Counted from the stretch's first letter, positions 9,629-19,319 are shown. The stretch: 64,000 nt of DNA from Cryobacterium glaciale (GCF_004402535.1 NZ_SOEY01000007.1:62001-126000), one strand, 5' to 3'. Numbers and translations are program-made. The notes: generated by a model from the letters alone, not told the origin.

Positions 9629-10144
9629 GTGAAAGTGGAAACCAGATACTCGGTGCGCCGCGCGCGCACGAGCGACGTGCCCGGCATCCAAGCACTCGTC
9701 GAGCCGCTGGTGCAGCAGCGCATTCTGCTCGGCAAGGACCGCGTCGTGTTCTACGAGGCGGTGCAGGAATTTCGGGTGGCCGTTGACTCCTCCGGCACGC
9801 TGATCGGCTGCGGCGCCCTGCACGTCATGTGGGAGGACCTCGGCGAAGTGCGAACTCTGGCCGTCGACGCCGAGTGGCTGGGCCGCGGTGTGGGCTACAG
9901 CATGATGCAACGCCTCGAAGCGGATGCCCGCGAACTCGGCCTGAGCCGACTGTTCTGCCTCACCTTCGAGGTGGGCTTCTTCACCCGTAACGGCTTCAGC
10001 GACATGGGCACCGAAACCGTCGATCCGGCCATCTACGCCGAGCTCGTGCGCTCCCCCGACGAGGGGGTCGCCGAGTTCCTCGACCTGGCCAGGGTCAAGC
10101 CGAACACGCTCGGCAACACCCGCATGGTGAAGCGCCTGACCTAA
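9629..10144 (+). CDS. GNAT N-acetyltransferase, short N-acetylglutamate synthase type
   Basis: A 171-residue GNAT-fold protein. The pattern ARTSDVPGIQALVEPLVQQRILLGKDRVVFYEAVQEFRVAV and LIGCGALHVMWEDLGEVRTLAVDAEWLGRGVG matches short-form amino-acid N-acetyltransferases (ArgA domain alone), which make N-acetylglutamate for arginine synthesis using acetyl-CoA. The acetyl-CoA loop is within WLGRGVGYSMMQRL. The GTG at 9629 is in frame, but GGGGGAG at 9623-9629 is better placed for the GTG at 9635, so the true start may be two codons later. Substrate assignment is from family resemblance. Confidence 0.82.
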   Translation: MKVETRYSVRRARTSDVPGIQALVEPLVQQRILLGKDRVVFYEAVQEFRVAVDSSGTLIGCGALHVMWEDLGEVRTLAVDAEWLGRGVGYSMMQRLEADARELGLSRLFCLTFEVGFFTRNGFSDMGTETVDPAIYAELVRSPDEGVAEFLDLARVKPNTLGNTRMVKRLT

Positions 10145-10180
10145 CCCGTGGCTGATGCTCATACGAGCAAAATACGCGGA

Positions 10181-10213
10181 GTTCACCCCCCGGACACGGG
10201 GTCTCGCTAGGCT
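10181..10213 (+). promoter_or_regulatory. PHO-box-like promoter of the secreted nuclease/5'-nucleotidase gene
   Basis: GTTCACCCCCC at 10181-10191 matches the first half of the actinobacterial PHO box, and GGACACGGGGT directly follows as a weaker second 11-bp unit. Five bases later TAGGCT (10208-10213) is a good -10 element, which is the geometry of PhoP-activated promoters without a normal -35. Phosphate-starvation control would suit the downstream enzyme, which releases phosphate from nucleic acids. The site is predicted only. Confidence 0.5.
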
Positions 10214-10312
10214 GCGAACCATTGCACCTGCCAAACCTTGGGCCGGGGGAACTTTCGACAGCTTGACCCCGGGTGCAATGAGACTCGCATCGTTCTATGA
10301 ATGAGGAGATCC

Positions 10313-13300
10313 ATGTCATCCGCCGTCCGCCGCCGCTCCAGGCTCGTTTTCGCCACATTTCTTGGAGTGAGCCTCGCGGCCGCTCCGCTCATTGCCGTAC
10401 CGGCCAGCGCCAACACCGCCGGCACCGGCGTGGTCATCAACGAGGCCTACCTAAACGGGGGAAGCTCGGGCGCGACCTACCTGAACAAGTTCGTCGAACT
10501 GTACAACCCGACCGACGCCGACGTATCGCTCGACGGCACCTCGATTCAGTACCGTTCCGCCGGGGGAACCGCCAACCCGACCGGCGTCGTCGCCCTGACC
10601 GGCACCATCGCCGCCGGTGGGTACTACCTCGTGCAGGGTAGTTCGAACGCGGCCAACGGCGCAGCGTTGCCGACACCCGATGCCTCCTTCAACACGTCCT
10701 TCGCAGCCGGGTCCGGCACGATCTTCTTCGCCAACCAGCCCACCGCGCTGACCGCGCCCACCACCGGTTCCCTCACCGGGCAGGCCGAGATTGTCGACCT
10801 GATCGGCTACGGCAGCTCGAACACATTTGAGGGAGCGGCCGCCACCGCGGCATCCGTCAGCAGCTCGGTGAACCGCACGGCCTCGCTCGACACCGATGTC
10901 AACGCTGCCGACTTCAGCGCATCTGAGCCGACGCCGACGAACGCGGCCGGCGCCTCCGGCACCCCGGTGGAACCCGAGCCAGACCCCGATCCGACCCCGG
11001 TGCCCGACGAGCTGACGGCGATCGACGTGATCCAGGGCACGACTGACACGAGCCCGCTTGCCGGAACCGTCGTCAAAACCTCCGGCGTCGTCACGGCCGC
11101 CTATCCGACCGGCGGTTTCAACGGGTTCTACCTGCAGACTGCCGCAACCGGCGGTGACGTGGACTTCGCCAGCCACACCGCCTCGCACGGCGTCTTCGCC
11201 TATTCCAGCACGGCGACGGCCGATGTGCAGATCGGCGACCACGTGCAGGTCGTTGGCACCGTCGTGGAATTCTTCGGCATGACCGAGGTCACCTTCGGCA
11301 CCATTGCTGACGTCACCCAGCTCTCCACCACCGACGTGGTTGCCCCAATGCCGGTCACGGTGTCGCTGCCGGCCAGCGTCGAGCAGCGCGAAACGCTCGA
11401 AGGCATGCTGCTGGCCCCGCAGGGTGATTTCACGGTCACCAACAACTACACGACCAACCAGTACGCCGAAATCGGCCTCGCCGCCGGAACGACGCCGCTC
11501 GTGAACCCGAGCGTTACCGCCCTGCCCGGATCGGCCGAATATCAGGCTGCTCTCGCCGAGAACGCCGGGCGCGCGGTCACCCTCGACGACGGCGCCACGA
11601 CCAACTACCTCGCCGCAGCCAACCAGGGCAGCCCGGTTCCCTACCTGTCGACAACCGCACCGGTGCGGATCGGTGCCGCCGTATCCTTTTCCTCACCGGT
11701 CATCTTCGACTTTCGCAATGACACCTGGAAATTCCAGCCGACCACGGCCCTCGTTGCCGGCAACGCCGCGACCGTGCAGCCGGTGACGTTCGCCGATACT
11801 CGCACGAGCGCGCCGGAGAACGTGGGTGGGGACATCCGTCTGGCTAGTTTCAACGTTCTGAACTACTTCTCGACCACGGGCGACACTCTCGACGGCTGCC
11901 GGTATTACACCGACCGGGCCGGCGTGCCGACCACGGTGAGCAGCGGATGCGACGCCCGCGGCGCCGCCACGCAGCTCAGTTTCGAGCGCCAACAGGCCAA
12001 AATCGTCTCGGCGATCAACGCCCTCGGTGCCGATGTGGTGTCGCTCGAGGAGATCGAGAACTCGAGCGCGTTCGGCAAGGATCGCGACGATGCCCTCGCC
12101 AACCTGACCGCGGCTCTCAACGCTGCCTCAGGTAGTGATGTCTGGGCTTTCGTGGCCTCGCCGTCGGCGCTTCCGGCCAGCGAAGACGTCATCCGCACCG
12201 CCTTCATCTACCAGCCGGCCGTCGTTGAAACGGTCGGGGATTCGGTGATTCTCACCGAATCGGTCGCCTTCAACGGTCGCGCACGGGAGCCGCTCGCGCA
12301 GGCGTTCCAGCTGGTCGGCGACGACAAGAGCAGCTTTCTCGCCATCGTGAACCACTTCAAATCCAAGGGTTCCGGTACCGGGGACGACGCAGACCAGGGC
12401 GACGGCCAGGGGGCGTCGAACCCGACCCGGGTCGAGCAGGCCACAGCGCTCGTGGCCTTCGCCGATCAAGTTCAAGCCGATTCCGGCATAGACCGGGTCT
12501 TTCTCACCGGAGATTTCAACGCCTACGACCTCGAAGACCCGATTCAGGTGCTGCTCGAAGCCGGCTACATCAACCAGGGTGCCAAGACCGGCGAATACAC
12601 CTACGCCTTCGGTGGCACGGTCGGCTCACTCGACCACGTATTCGCCTCGCCCGAAGCGGATGCCACGGTCAATGCCGTCGACGTCTGGAACATCAACTCG
12701 GTCGAATCGGTCGCCCTCGAATACAGCCGGTACAACAACAACGTGACCGACTTCTACGTCGCCGACGCATTCCGTTCCTCGGACCACGACCCGGTCGTGC
12801 TCGGCCTGAACGTGGCTGAGCCCACCGCCGTGATGCTCAACCTGCTCAACATTAACGATTTTCACGGACGTATCGATGCCAACACCGTCAAGTTCGCGGG
12901 AACCGTCGAACAGCTTCGCGCCGAGTACGGCGACGCGAACTCGCTGTTTCTCTCGGACGGCGACAATATCGGCGCGTCTCTCTTCGCGTCGGCATCCCAG
13001 AACGACCAGCCGACCCTTGACGTGCTCAATGCCCTCGACCTGGCAGCGTCGGGCGTGGGCAACCACGAGTTCGACCAGGGCTTCAGTGACCTCACCGGAC
13101 GGGTGTCCGATACGGCCAACTTCGACTATCTCGGTGCCAACGTCTACACGGCCGGCACGGAAACCCCCGCAATGCAGGAGTACGCCCTTCTCGACCTGGC
13201 CGGCGTCACGGTCGGTGTGATCGGCGCCGTCACGGAAGAGACCCCGGCGCTCGTCTCGCCCAATGGAATCGCCAGCCTCAGTTTCGGTGACCCCGTCGCA

Positions 13301-15043
13301 GCGGTCAACCGCGTTGCGGCGCAGCTCACCGACGGTGACCCGACAAACGGCGAAGCGGATGTACTCATCGCCGAGTACCACGAGGGTGCCGGAGCCGGAA
13401 TCCCCGATGGTGCCACGCTCGAGCAGGAACTCGCCACCGGCGGAGCCTTCGCGAGCATCGTCAATGATACCTCGGCCGAAGTCGATGCGATTTTCACGGG
13501 TCACACGCACAAGCAGTACGCGTGGGACGCTCAGGTTCCCGGCGCGGCCGACGGCGTGACGCGTCCGGTGCTGCAGACGGGCAGCTACGGCGAGAATATC
13601 GGCCAGGTCGTGCTCAGCTACGACCTTGCCTCCGGTGACACGACCACGGTGAAGAACCGTAACGTGGCCCGCTCAACCTCGACCGACGCCGACCTCGCGA
13701 CCGCCTACCCGCGCGTTGCCGAGGTCCAGACCATCACGAACGCCGCGCTCGCCGAGGCCTCGATCCAGGGCAACGTGCCCGTGGGGTCAGTCACCGCCGA
13801 CATCACCCGGGCGTGCCTCGGCGGGGTCGCACCGTGCGCCGAGAATCGCATGGCGCCCTCCACCATGGGCACCCTCGTGGCAAACTCGCTGCGCGCCTCC
13901 CTCGCCGACCCCACGATCGGTGGTGCCGAGATCGGCATCGTCAACCCAGGTGGGATGCGGGCGGACCTCTCGCTCGCTCCCGATGGTGTCGTGACCTACG
14001 CCGAGGCGAATGCGGTGCTGCCGTTCCTGAACAACCTGTGGACGACGAGCCTCACCGGCGCGCAGTTCAAGACTGTTCTCGAGCAGCAGTGGCAGACCAG
14101 CGCCGATGGCACGATTCCGAGTCGGCCGTTCCTGCAGCTCGGCTTGAGCGACAACGTGAATTACACCTTCGACGCGTCGAGAGACGCCGGCAGCCGAATC
14201 ACGGGCATTTGGATTGATGGCGCCCCGATCGAACCGGCGCAGACCTACCGCATCGGTTCGTTCAACTTTCTGCTCACCGGTGGCGACAACTTCCGCGAAT
14301 TCACGAACGGAACGGACACACGTGATTCGGGTCTCGTTGACCGCGACGCGTGGATCTCCTACATCCAGGCCAACAGCCCGCTGTCGCCGTCGTTCAAGGC
14401 CAACCAGGCCTCGATCACCGGCGCCCCCACGGCCGCAGTCAACCCGGGGGACACCGTGATCTTCACGGTGGGTGGCCTGAACCTCACCTCGCTCGGCGCT
14501 CCGAAAAACACCCAGCTGGCGCTGAGCTGGTCGGGCACCGACGTGGGTACGGCATCCGTTGATTCGACGGGTACGGCCACCGTCACCGTCACGGTGCCGG
14601 TCGATGCCGCCCCGAGCAGCGTTCTCGAGATGACCGCGGTTGAATCGGGCACGGTCGTGCGCCTCGCCGTCGCGGTTACCGTGAGTGCCGAACCGGGAGA
14701 TGCGCCCGTCGCGGCACCGGAGAAAGAGCTCAGCAAGAAGCTGCGGAACGCGATCGACACCGACGAGAACTCTTATCAAGCCGGTGACACCGTCGTCGTT
14801 GAGGTCGGCAGTGAGCACGCCGGAGAGTACGTGTCGGTATGGGCGTACTCCAAGAATAAGGCCGACAACATGGGCGGCTGGTTACTCGTGACCGCCGACG
14901 GTACCGTGAGTGTCACGCTCTCGGATGACCTCAAGAACGGTAAATACAGCGTTTCTGCCCAAAACGCTGACGGTGACGTGATCGGCTGGACGGACGTCAA
15001 GGTCGACAAGGGTAAGAAGGCGCCGAAGCCAGGGCACCGTTAG
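10313..15043 (+). CDS. secreted ExeM/NucH-like nuclease fused to a 5'-nucleotidase
   Basis: A 1576-residue exported protein. Domains in order: signal peptide (residues 1-34, ending PASANTA); lamin-tail domain (about 35-150); OB-fold-like linker near 245-340; endonuclease/exonuclease/phosphatase domain from about 505 (RLASFNVLNYF, LTGDFNAYD near 732, SSDHDPVVLGL near 822); calcineurin-like phosphoesterase from about 845 (NINDFHGRID, GVGNHEFDQG, FTGHTHKQY); 5'-nucleotidase C-terminal domain about 1155-1365; two Ig-like or wall-binding tails. The combination would degrade extracellular nucleic acid and dephosphorylate the nucleotides, which suits phosphate scavenging. GAGGAG at 10303-10308 supports the ATG at 10313 rather than 10301. 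A PHO-box-like promoter precedes it. Confidence 0.92.
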   Translation: MSSAVRRRSRLVFATFLGVSLAAAPLIAVPASANTAGTGVVINEAYLNGGSSGATYLNKFVELYNPTDADVSLDGTSIQYRSAGGTANPTGVVALTGTIAAGGYYLVQGSSNAANGAALPTPDASFNTSFAAGSGTIFFANQPTALTAPTTGSLTGQAEIVDLIGYGSSNTFEGAAATAASVSSSVNRTASLDTDVNAADFSASEPTPTNAAGASGTPVEPEPDPDPTPVPDELTAIDVIQGTTDTSPLAGTVVKTSGVVTAAYPTGGFNGFYLQTAATGGDVDFASHTASHGVFAYSSTATADVQIGDHVQVVGTVVEFFGMTEVTFGTIADVTQLSTTDVVAPMPVTVSLPASVEQRETLEGMLLAPQGDFTVTNNYTTNQYAEIGLAAGTTPLVNPSVTALPGSAEYQAALAENAGRAVTLDDGATTNYLAAANQGSPVPYLSTTAPVRIGAAVSFSSPVIFDFRNDTWKFQPTTALVAGNAATVQPVTFADTRTSAPENVGGDIRLASFNVLNYFSTTGDTLDGCRYYTDRAGVPTTVSSGCDARGAATQLSFERQQAKIVSAINALGADVVSLEEIENSSAFGKDRDDALANLTAALNAASGSDVWAFVASPSALPASEDVIRTAFIYQPAVVETVGDSVILTESVAFNGRAREPLAQAFQLVGDDKSSFLAIVNHFKSKGSGTGDDADQGDGQGASNPTRVEQATALVAFADQVQADSGIDRVFLTGDFNAYDLEDPIQVLLEAGYINQGAKTGEYTYAFGGTVGSLDHVFASPEADATVNAVDVWNINSVESVALEYSRYNNNVTDFYVADAFRSSDHDPVVLGLNVAEPTAVMLNLLNINDFHGRIDANTVKFAGTVEQLRAEYGDANSLFLSDGDNIGASLFASASQNDQPTLDVLNALDLAASGVGNHEFDQGFSDLTGRVSDTANFDYLGANVYTAGTETPAMQEYALLDLAGVTVGVIGAVTEETPALVSPNGIASLSFGDPVAAVNRVAAQLTDGDPTNGEADVLIAEYHEGAGAGIPDGATLEQELATGGAFASIVNDTSAEVDAIFTGHTHKQYAWDAQVPGAADGVTRPVLQTGSYGENIGQVVLSYDLASGDTTTVKNRNVARSTSTDADLATAYPRVAEVQTITNAALAEASIQGNVPVGSVTADITRACLGGVAPCAENRMAPSTMGTLVANSLRASLADPTIGGAEIGIVNPGGMRADLSLAPDGVVTYAEANAVLPFLNNLWTTSLTGAQFKTVLEQQWQTSADGTIPSRPFLQLGLSDNVNYTFDASRDAGSRITGIWIDGAPIEPAQTYRIGSFNFLLTGGDNFREFTNGTDTRDSGLVDRDAWISYIQANSPLSPSFKANQASITGAPTAAVNPGDTVIFTVGGLNLTSLGAPKNTQLALSWSGTDVGTASVDSTGTATVTVTVPVDAAPSSVLEMTAVESGTVVRLAVAVTVSAEPGDAPVAAPEKELSKKLRNAIDTDENSYQAGDTVVVEVGSEHAGEYVSVWAYSKNKADNMGGWLLVTADGTVSVTLSDDLKNGKYSVSAQNADGDVIGWTDVKVDKGKKAPKPGHR

Positions 15044-15176
15044 GCTGCGGGTCAGCTCACAGGCCCGCTCGCAGCCTCCCGGCCGCGGGCGGGCCGCCGC
15101 GATTTTCGACAGCCTTTGCTGCCGACACGCACAGCAGTTAACGACTTCCGGCGCCGAACATCAATAACCTTGGGGC

Positions 15177-15824
15177 ATGTCGACGATCAAGCAACCGGTC
15201 GGCCGCCAGTCCAGCAAGGTGTACCGGCGCCGGCGTTTCGTAGTGGGGCTCGGCCTGCTTGCCGTGCTCGTCATTCTCTTTCTCATCATCGTGCAACCGG
15301 GAGCCAGTAAGGGCGACGCAGACGCCCCGAAAACTCCGGCGGCGGACTCGACCGAATCGGCCGCCCCGACGGATCCCTCCACCTCGATTCCCGAGACGGC
15401 CACCGCCGTCGACGGTGCCGCCTGCGATCCGTCCGCTGTGCAGGTCGCGGCCATCACCGACGCCACGAACTACGCGGCCGACGCGCTGCCGCAGCTGTCG
15501 CTGAGCCTGACCAACATCGGAACGACCGACTGTGTGATCAACGCCGGTAACGCCAAGCAGGTGTTCACCGTGATGAGCGGGTCGGACGTTTACTGGACCT
15601 CGACCGACTGCCAGACCGACCCGATTGACGCGCAGGTGACCCTCAGGCCCGGGGTGGTCATGCCGCTCGCGACACCGATCACGTGGGATCGCACCCGCTC
15701 GGCCGTCGACACCTGTGAGGCTGAAACCCGCACTGCGGTTCCGGCCGGTGGAGCGTCCTACTACCTGCACGTGACCGTGGACGGCATCGAAGCGGCCGAC
15801 CCGGCGCTGATGATTCTGAACTAG
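15177..15824 (+). CDS. membrane-anchored extracellular protein of unknown function
   Basis: A 215-residue protein with a basic N-terminus (SSKVYRRRRF), one membrane helix near residues 21-41, an Ala/Pro/Thr-rich linker of about 35 residues and an extracytoplasmic domain from about residue 80. The domain has Cys residues that could pair (ACDPS, TDCVI, TDCQTD, DTCEAE) and a beta-rich pattern (LPQLSLSLTNIGTTDCVINAG) like DUF4232-type exported modules. This arrangement is common among uncharacterised Microbacteriaceae proteins near radA. No function can be assigned. Confidence 0.75.
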   Translation: MSTIKQPVGRQSSKVYRRRRFVVGLGLLAVLVILFLIIVQPGASKGDADAPKTPAADSTESAAPTDPSTSIPETATAVDGAACDPSAVQVAAITDATNYAADALPQLSLSLTNIGTTDCVINAGNAKQVFTVMSGSDVYWTSTDCQTDPIDAQVTLRPGVVMPLATPITWDRTRSAVDTCEAETRTAVPAGGASYYLHVTVDGIEAADPALMILN

Positions 15825-15900
15825 GGACTGCGCAATCCGTTCGCTCGTGGCATGCGCTGCCAGCTGGGTGTCGAGCAGCCTGGCCTGATTGAATGAACGG

Positions 15901-16308
15901 GTGACCGATACGACTGCCAACACCCGTTCCGAGGCTCTCGCCGCTGCCCTGGCGGCGCAAGACGTCGTCGCCGTCGCCTATGCGCTGCGCAACGACTACA
16001 TGATCGTGCCGCAACTCGTCGTGAACGGTGAGGCGGCGCAGGTGCGCGTGTTCGGCCGCGAAGGCTCCGACAAGCGGATGCTGCTGCTCTTCTCCGCGGC
16101 GGAGAACTACGTGCGGGTGGTGCCCGACGACACCAACCCGCAGGTGATGGTCTGCGACGGCCAGTGGCTGCGGGAGTTTCTCACCGTGCATGCCGCCACC
16201 CTGGAGATGGTCTTCTTCGACATTGCCGGGCCGAATGTGATGCAGGCGGCTCCGGCCGACCTGCTGAAGGCTCTCAGTCCGGAGCTCGGCCAGGCCGACG
16301 GCGAATAA
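15901..16308 (+). CDS. conserved SseB-like cytoplasmic protein
   Basis: A 135-residue soluble protein with alternating strands and helices: DVVAVAYALRNDYMIVPQLV, VRVFGREGSDKRMLLLFSAAENY, and a C-terminal segment MVFFDIAGPNVMQAAPADLL. The pattern resembles the N-terminal domain of SseB-family proteins, whose role in actinobacteria is unknown. The GTG at 15901 was chosen because an in-frame TTG at 15889 has no ribosome site. It converges with radA. Confidence 0.65.
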   Translation: MTDTTANTRSEALAAALAAQDVVAVAYALRNDYMIVPQLVVNGEAAQVRVFGREGSDKRMLLLFSAAENYVRVVPDDTNPQVMVCDGQWLREFLTVHAATLEMVFFDIAGPNVMQAAPADLLKALSPELGQADGE

Positions 16309-16396
16309 CAGCCCGCGCGTATCGCGTCTTGATCGCACGACCGTGTCGAGTGCCTCGCAGGTGCTGCGGGTTTCGAACCCTCCCCGCGGCGCTGCC

Positions 16397-17761
16397 CTAT
16401 TTCCACGCCCGATCGAGTTCGGCGTCACGCGGCGTGCGGGTGGTTCCGAGCGCGAGGGCAACCGCTGCGTGGATCGAGCCGCAGGCGGCGTCGATCTGGG
16501 TGGTGAACCCCAGCCGCACGGCCTCGTTCATGCGCTGCTTCGACATGAGCGCCCCACGCACCTCGCCGGCCAGGCTGATCTCACCGAACGCGACCACATT
16601 GTGTGCCACGGCGAGCCCGGTGAAGGCTGAAGCGATGGCCAGGGCAATGGCAAGATCGGCTGCCGGTTCGGTGAGACGGATACCGCCCACCGTCGACACG
16701 TAGACGTCTTTGGTGGAGAGTTTCATGCCCCCACGCTCCTGGAGCACCGCGAGCAGCATGGCCACGCGGGCGGCGTCGACGCCGCTCGTGACGCGGCGCG
16801 GGTTCGGTGCCTGGGTATCGGTGACGAGCGCTTGCACCTCGACCGGCATCGCCCGGCGACCCTCCAGGGCGACGGTCACGCAGGTGCCGTCGACCGGCTC
16901 GGTGGCGCGACTGAGGAACAGCCCGCTCGGGTCGGGCACCTCGGCGATGCCGTCACCGGTCATCTCGAAGCAGCCGACCTCGTCGGTGGGCCCGAACCGG
17001 TTCTTGAGCGCGCGAATGAACCGCAGCGACGTCTGCCGGTCGCCCTCGAACTGGCAGACCACGTCGACCAGGTGTTCGAGCACCCGCGGCCCGGCAATCG
17101 ATCCGTCTTTGGTAACGTGGCCGACCAGCAGCACCGGCAGGTTGCGATCTTTAGCCACGCGAATGAGAGTGGATGCCACCTCCCGTACCTGGCTGGGCAT
17201 GCCCGGCGAGCCGTCGGAGAGCGCACTCGACACGGTCTGCACCGAGTCGATGATGATGAGGTCGGGCTTGACCGCGTCGATCTGCCCGAGGATGACCCCG
17301 AGGTCGGTTTCGGCGGCGATGTACAGTTCGGGTTCGAGCGCGTTGGTGCGTTCGGCGCGCAGTCGCACTTGGCTAACCGACTCTTCGGCGCTGACATAGA
17401 GCACGCGGCTCTTCGCGGCCGCCGCCTTAGAGGCGACTTCGAGCAGCAGCGTGGACTTGCCGACGCCGGGCTCACCGCTGAGCAGAACTACCGAACCGGG
17501 CACGATGCCGCCGCCGAGCACCCGGTCGAACTCGTTGATGCCGGTCGGCCAGTGGGCGGCGGCATCCGTTTCAACGTGGGTGATGGGGCGCGCGATGCCA
17601 TCGCCGACGAGAGTGATGGCCTTGAGCTTGCGGGTGATGCCAGCGGTCTGGCCGGCATCGACGACGGTGCCCCACTGCTGGCATTCGCTGCAGCGGCCCG
17701 CCCATTTCAGGGTGGTCCAGCCGCACTCGGAGCAGCGGAAAGAGGAGACGGATTTTGCCAT
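16397..17761 (-). CDS. radA: DNA repair protein RadA
   Basis: A 454-residue RecA-like branch-migration helicase acting in homologous recombination. The N-terminal four-Cys zinc finger (CSECGWTTLKWAGRCSEC, residues 9-26) is followed by Walker A GEPGVGKST near residue 96, Walker B LIIIDSVQT and the RadA-specific KNRFG near residue 260. The C-terminal Lon-like domain (STKDVYVSTVGGIRLTEPAADLAIALAIASAF) is complete. Length is normal. It converges with the SseB-like gene and lies just downstream of the SGNH hydrolase gene on the same strand. Confidence 0.97.
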   Translation of the reverse strand: MAKSVSSFRCSECGWTTLKWAGRCSECQQWGTVVDAGQTAGITRKLKAITLVGDGIARPITHVETDAAAHWPTGINEFDRVLGGGIVPGSVVLLSGEPGVGKSTLLLEVASKAAAAKSRVLYVSAEESVSQVRLRAERTNALEPELYIAAETDLGVILGQIDAVKPDLIIIDSVQTVSSALSDGSPGMPSQVREVASTLIRVAKDRNLPVLLVGHVTKDGSIAGPRVLEHLVDVVCQFEGDRQTSLRFIRALKNRFGPTDEVGCFEMTGDGIAEVPDPSGLFLSRATEPVDGTCVTVALEGRRAMPVEVQALVTDTQAPNPRRVTSGVDAARVAMLLAVLQERGGMKLSTKDVYVSTVGGIRLTEPAADLAIALAIASAFTGLAVAHNVVAFGEISLAGEVRGALMSKQRMNEAVRLGFTTQIDAACGSIHAAVALALGTTRTPRDAELDRAWK

Positions 17762-17814
17762 GTTTCGAGCCTAGCCGGGACCACCGACAGGCGGCCGTGC
17801 GCGCGGCGACGACT

Positions 17815-18594
17815 CTAATCGGCGTCGGTTGAGATCTGGCCGACCGCCGAGAAACGGTGCGCAACCTCGGCACTCATCGCTGGCAGGAACGCCTCGGCCC
17901 AGGACCGGTACCCGCGGTCGTTGGGGTGGAACAGGTCCTTGGCGACGTGGGTGAGGATGCTCCGAATTCCTGCCCGTTTGGTCGTCGTGTGCAGCGGAAC
18001 CACGGTCAGATCGTGCTCGGCGGCGACCCGGCGAATGATTTCGTTAGCCACCGCCACCTTGACCTCGTTGTGCGGCAGGTGGAAGCACGGGAGGTCGGCG
18101 ACGAGGGCGTGTGGCGGCAGCACGGCGAACACGGAGCGAATGCCAGCTTCGAAGGCCGTCGGATTCCACGAGGCGATGTCGTTGGCGCCGATCGCGACCG
18201 TGACAAGGTCGGGCTCGAGCTTGTCGAAGCGCGGAAGCTGATCGCGAACGGCCAAAGCCACGGTTGCGCCGGACACGCTGAGATTCACGACGCGTACCGT
18301 CTGGCCGGTCGCCAAGCGCACGTGATCGGCGAGGACGCCGACGTAGCTCTTGTTCGGACTGGAAGCCCCGATCCCTTGGGCGGCGCTGTCGCCGATGGCG
18401 ACGTAGAGCAGCTCTCCCGGTTGTTTGGCGTGGGCGCGCCACCAAGCCGAGTGCACCGGCAGAGTCTCGTTGAGAATGGCCTTCTGCTCTTCCAGGTCGC
18501 GTCGGTACCAGGTCGTGCCCAGCGCGATGCAGGCCGCTACCAGGGCGGCTCCGGTAGCGATGGCGGAGCGGATGCGTGGGGTCGGTAAGGTCAC
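17815..18594 (-). CDS. SGNH/GDSL-family hydrolase, membrane-anchored
   Basis: A 259-residue protein with an N-terminal membrane helix (IRSAIATGAALVAACIALGTTW) and an SGNH hydrolase domain outside the membrane. The catalytic blocks are visible: block I GDSAAQGIGA near residue 68 (nucleophile Ser), block III VAIGANDIASWNP (GxND) and block V DLFHPNDRGYRSWAEAF (Asp and His). Such enzymes hydrolyse esters of lipids or cell-wall polymers; the substrate here is unknown. It is probably transcribed with radA, about 50 bases away. Confidence 0.85.
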   Translation of the reverse strand: MTLPTPRIRSAIATGAALVAACIALGTTWYRRDLEEQKAILNETLPVHSAWWRAHAKQPGELLYVAIGDSAAQGIGASSPNKSYVGVLADHVRLATGQTVRVVNLSVSGATVALAVRDQLPRFDKLEPDLVTVAIGANDIASWNPTAFEAGIRSVFAVLPPHALVADLPCFHLPHNEVKVAVANEIIRRVAAEHDLTVVPLHTTTKRAGIRSILTHVAKDLFHPNDRGYRSWAEAFLPAMSAEVAHRFSAVGQISTDAD

Positions 18595-18680
18595 CCGCTG
18601 AGGCTACTCCGCGGCATCCGTGTGTCTGCTGCACGTTTGCCGATTCGCGTCGGACCCCAGTCTCTACTAGGATCGACGGC

Positions 18681-18770
18681 GGTACCGTGTCCGAGCGGCC
18701 GAAGGTGCGACTCTCGAAAAGTCGTGTGGGGGAGACTCCACCGTGGGTTCAAATCCCACCGGTACCGCCA
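18681..18770 (+). tRNA. tRNA-Ser (anticodon CGA)
   Basis: A class II tRNA of 90 bases. The seven-base acceptor stem GGTACCG pairs with CGGTACC, the discriminator is G and CCA is encoded. The anticodon stem GACT/AGTC holds the loop CTCGAAA with anticodon CGA. A long variable arm (GTGGGGGAGACTCCAC) and the T-arm GTGGG-TTCAAAT-CCCAC follow. Its last 27 bases are repeated at 25,972-25,998, making it the left attachment site of an integrated element. Its present downstream sequence lacks the strong terminator found beyond the distal repeat. Confidence 0.97.
18744..18770 (+). repeat. attL: left attachment site (within tRNA-Ser 3' end)
   Basis: The 27 bases from the T-arm to the CCA end are identical to 25,972-25,998 in the same orientation. 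The match stops on both sides of the repeat, as expected for a tRNA-integrated element flanked by its core site. Confidence 0.85.
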
Positions 18771-18784
18771 TTTTTATCCCTGAT

Positions 18785-18806
18785 CAGAGGGACTTTAGTC
18801 CCTGTG
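18785..18806. repeat. small hairpin just inside the island's left end
   Basis: CAGAGGGACT and AGTCCCTGTG face each other around two bases, with nine of ten positions paired. It lies 15 bases beyond the tRNA CCA end, after a run of five T. It could act as a replacement terminator for the tRNA or be an arm site of the former recombinase. A scar-like TTTGCCCACA follows at about 18,817. Confidence 0.5.
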
Positions 18807-18936
18807 CAGTGGTGTTTGCCCACAATTGACCCACATCATGGTGATTGACGGTCAATCTTTTGACCAGGAAGATCCGATTCGGACTGGGCTTGGCCGTCGA
18901 TCTATGGATACTCCCTATTGAATTGACTATCGATTC

Positions 18937-19236
18937 TCAGGAAGTGCGTTCGTCTCGGAACGGTAGGAAAATCCGCGCTGGGCCCTGCATGCTCGCTATA
19001 GATGAGCGTTGTCGAAAGAGTAGTTCGGGGCGCGACGCCTCCGGCACCGGTGAATGAGCCGCACGGGGATCGGCGACGTTTCCGCCACGCTCAGCACGAT
19101 GGCCGGTGTCGTCGGTGGAGTCGTCGACGATGATGATCACGGCCTTTCGTCCCTCGACCGCCTGACCAATCCGACGGATCAGCCCAAGGACGTTGGCTGC
19201 TTCATTGAACGTTGGTACGACAACTGCGACCTCCAT
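18937..19236 (-). pseudogene. 5' fragment of a family 2 glycosyltransferase
   Basis: From the ATG at 19,236 the minus strand encodes MEVAVVVPTFNEAANVLGLI and then AVIIIVDDSTDDTGH, the start of a GT-A glycosyltransferase of the dolichol-phosphate mannose synthase type. After about 48 residues homology-like sequence ends and the frame runs on into low-complexity, unrelated residues to 18,937. The rest of the enzyme is absent, so this is a truncated remnant. A lipid-linked sugar transferase would have fitted the envelope theme of the island. Confidence 0.65.
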
Positions 19237-19319
19237 CGGGGCCTCGCCTGCTCGGCGGAATTCCACTCTCGTCCTGGCCCTATAGAAATCCGCTAAGACG
19301 GGCGAGCCCGGCAAACGAT

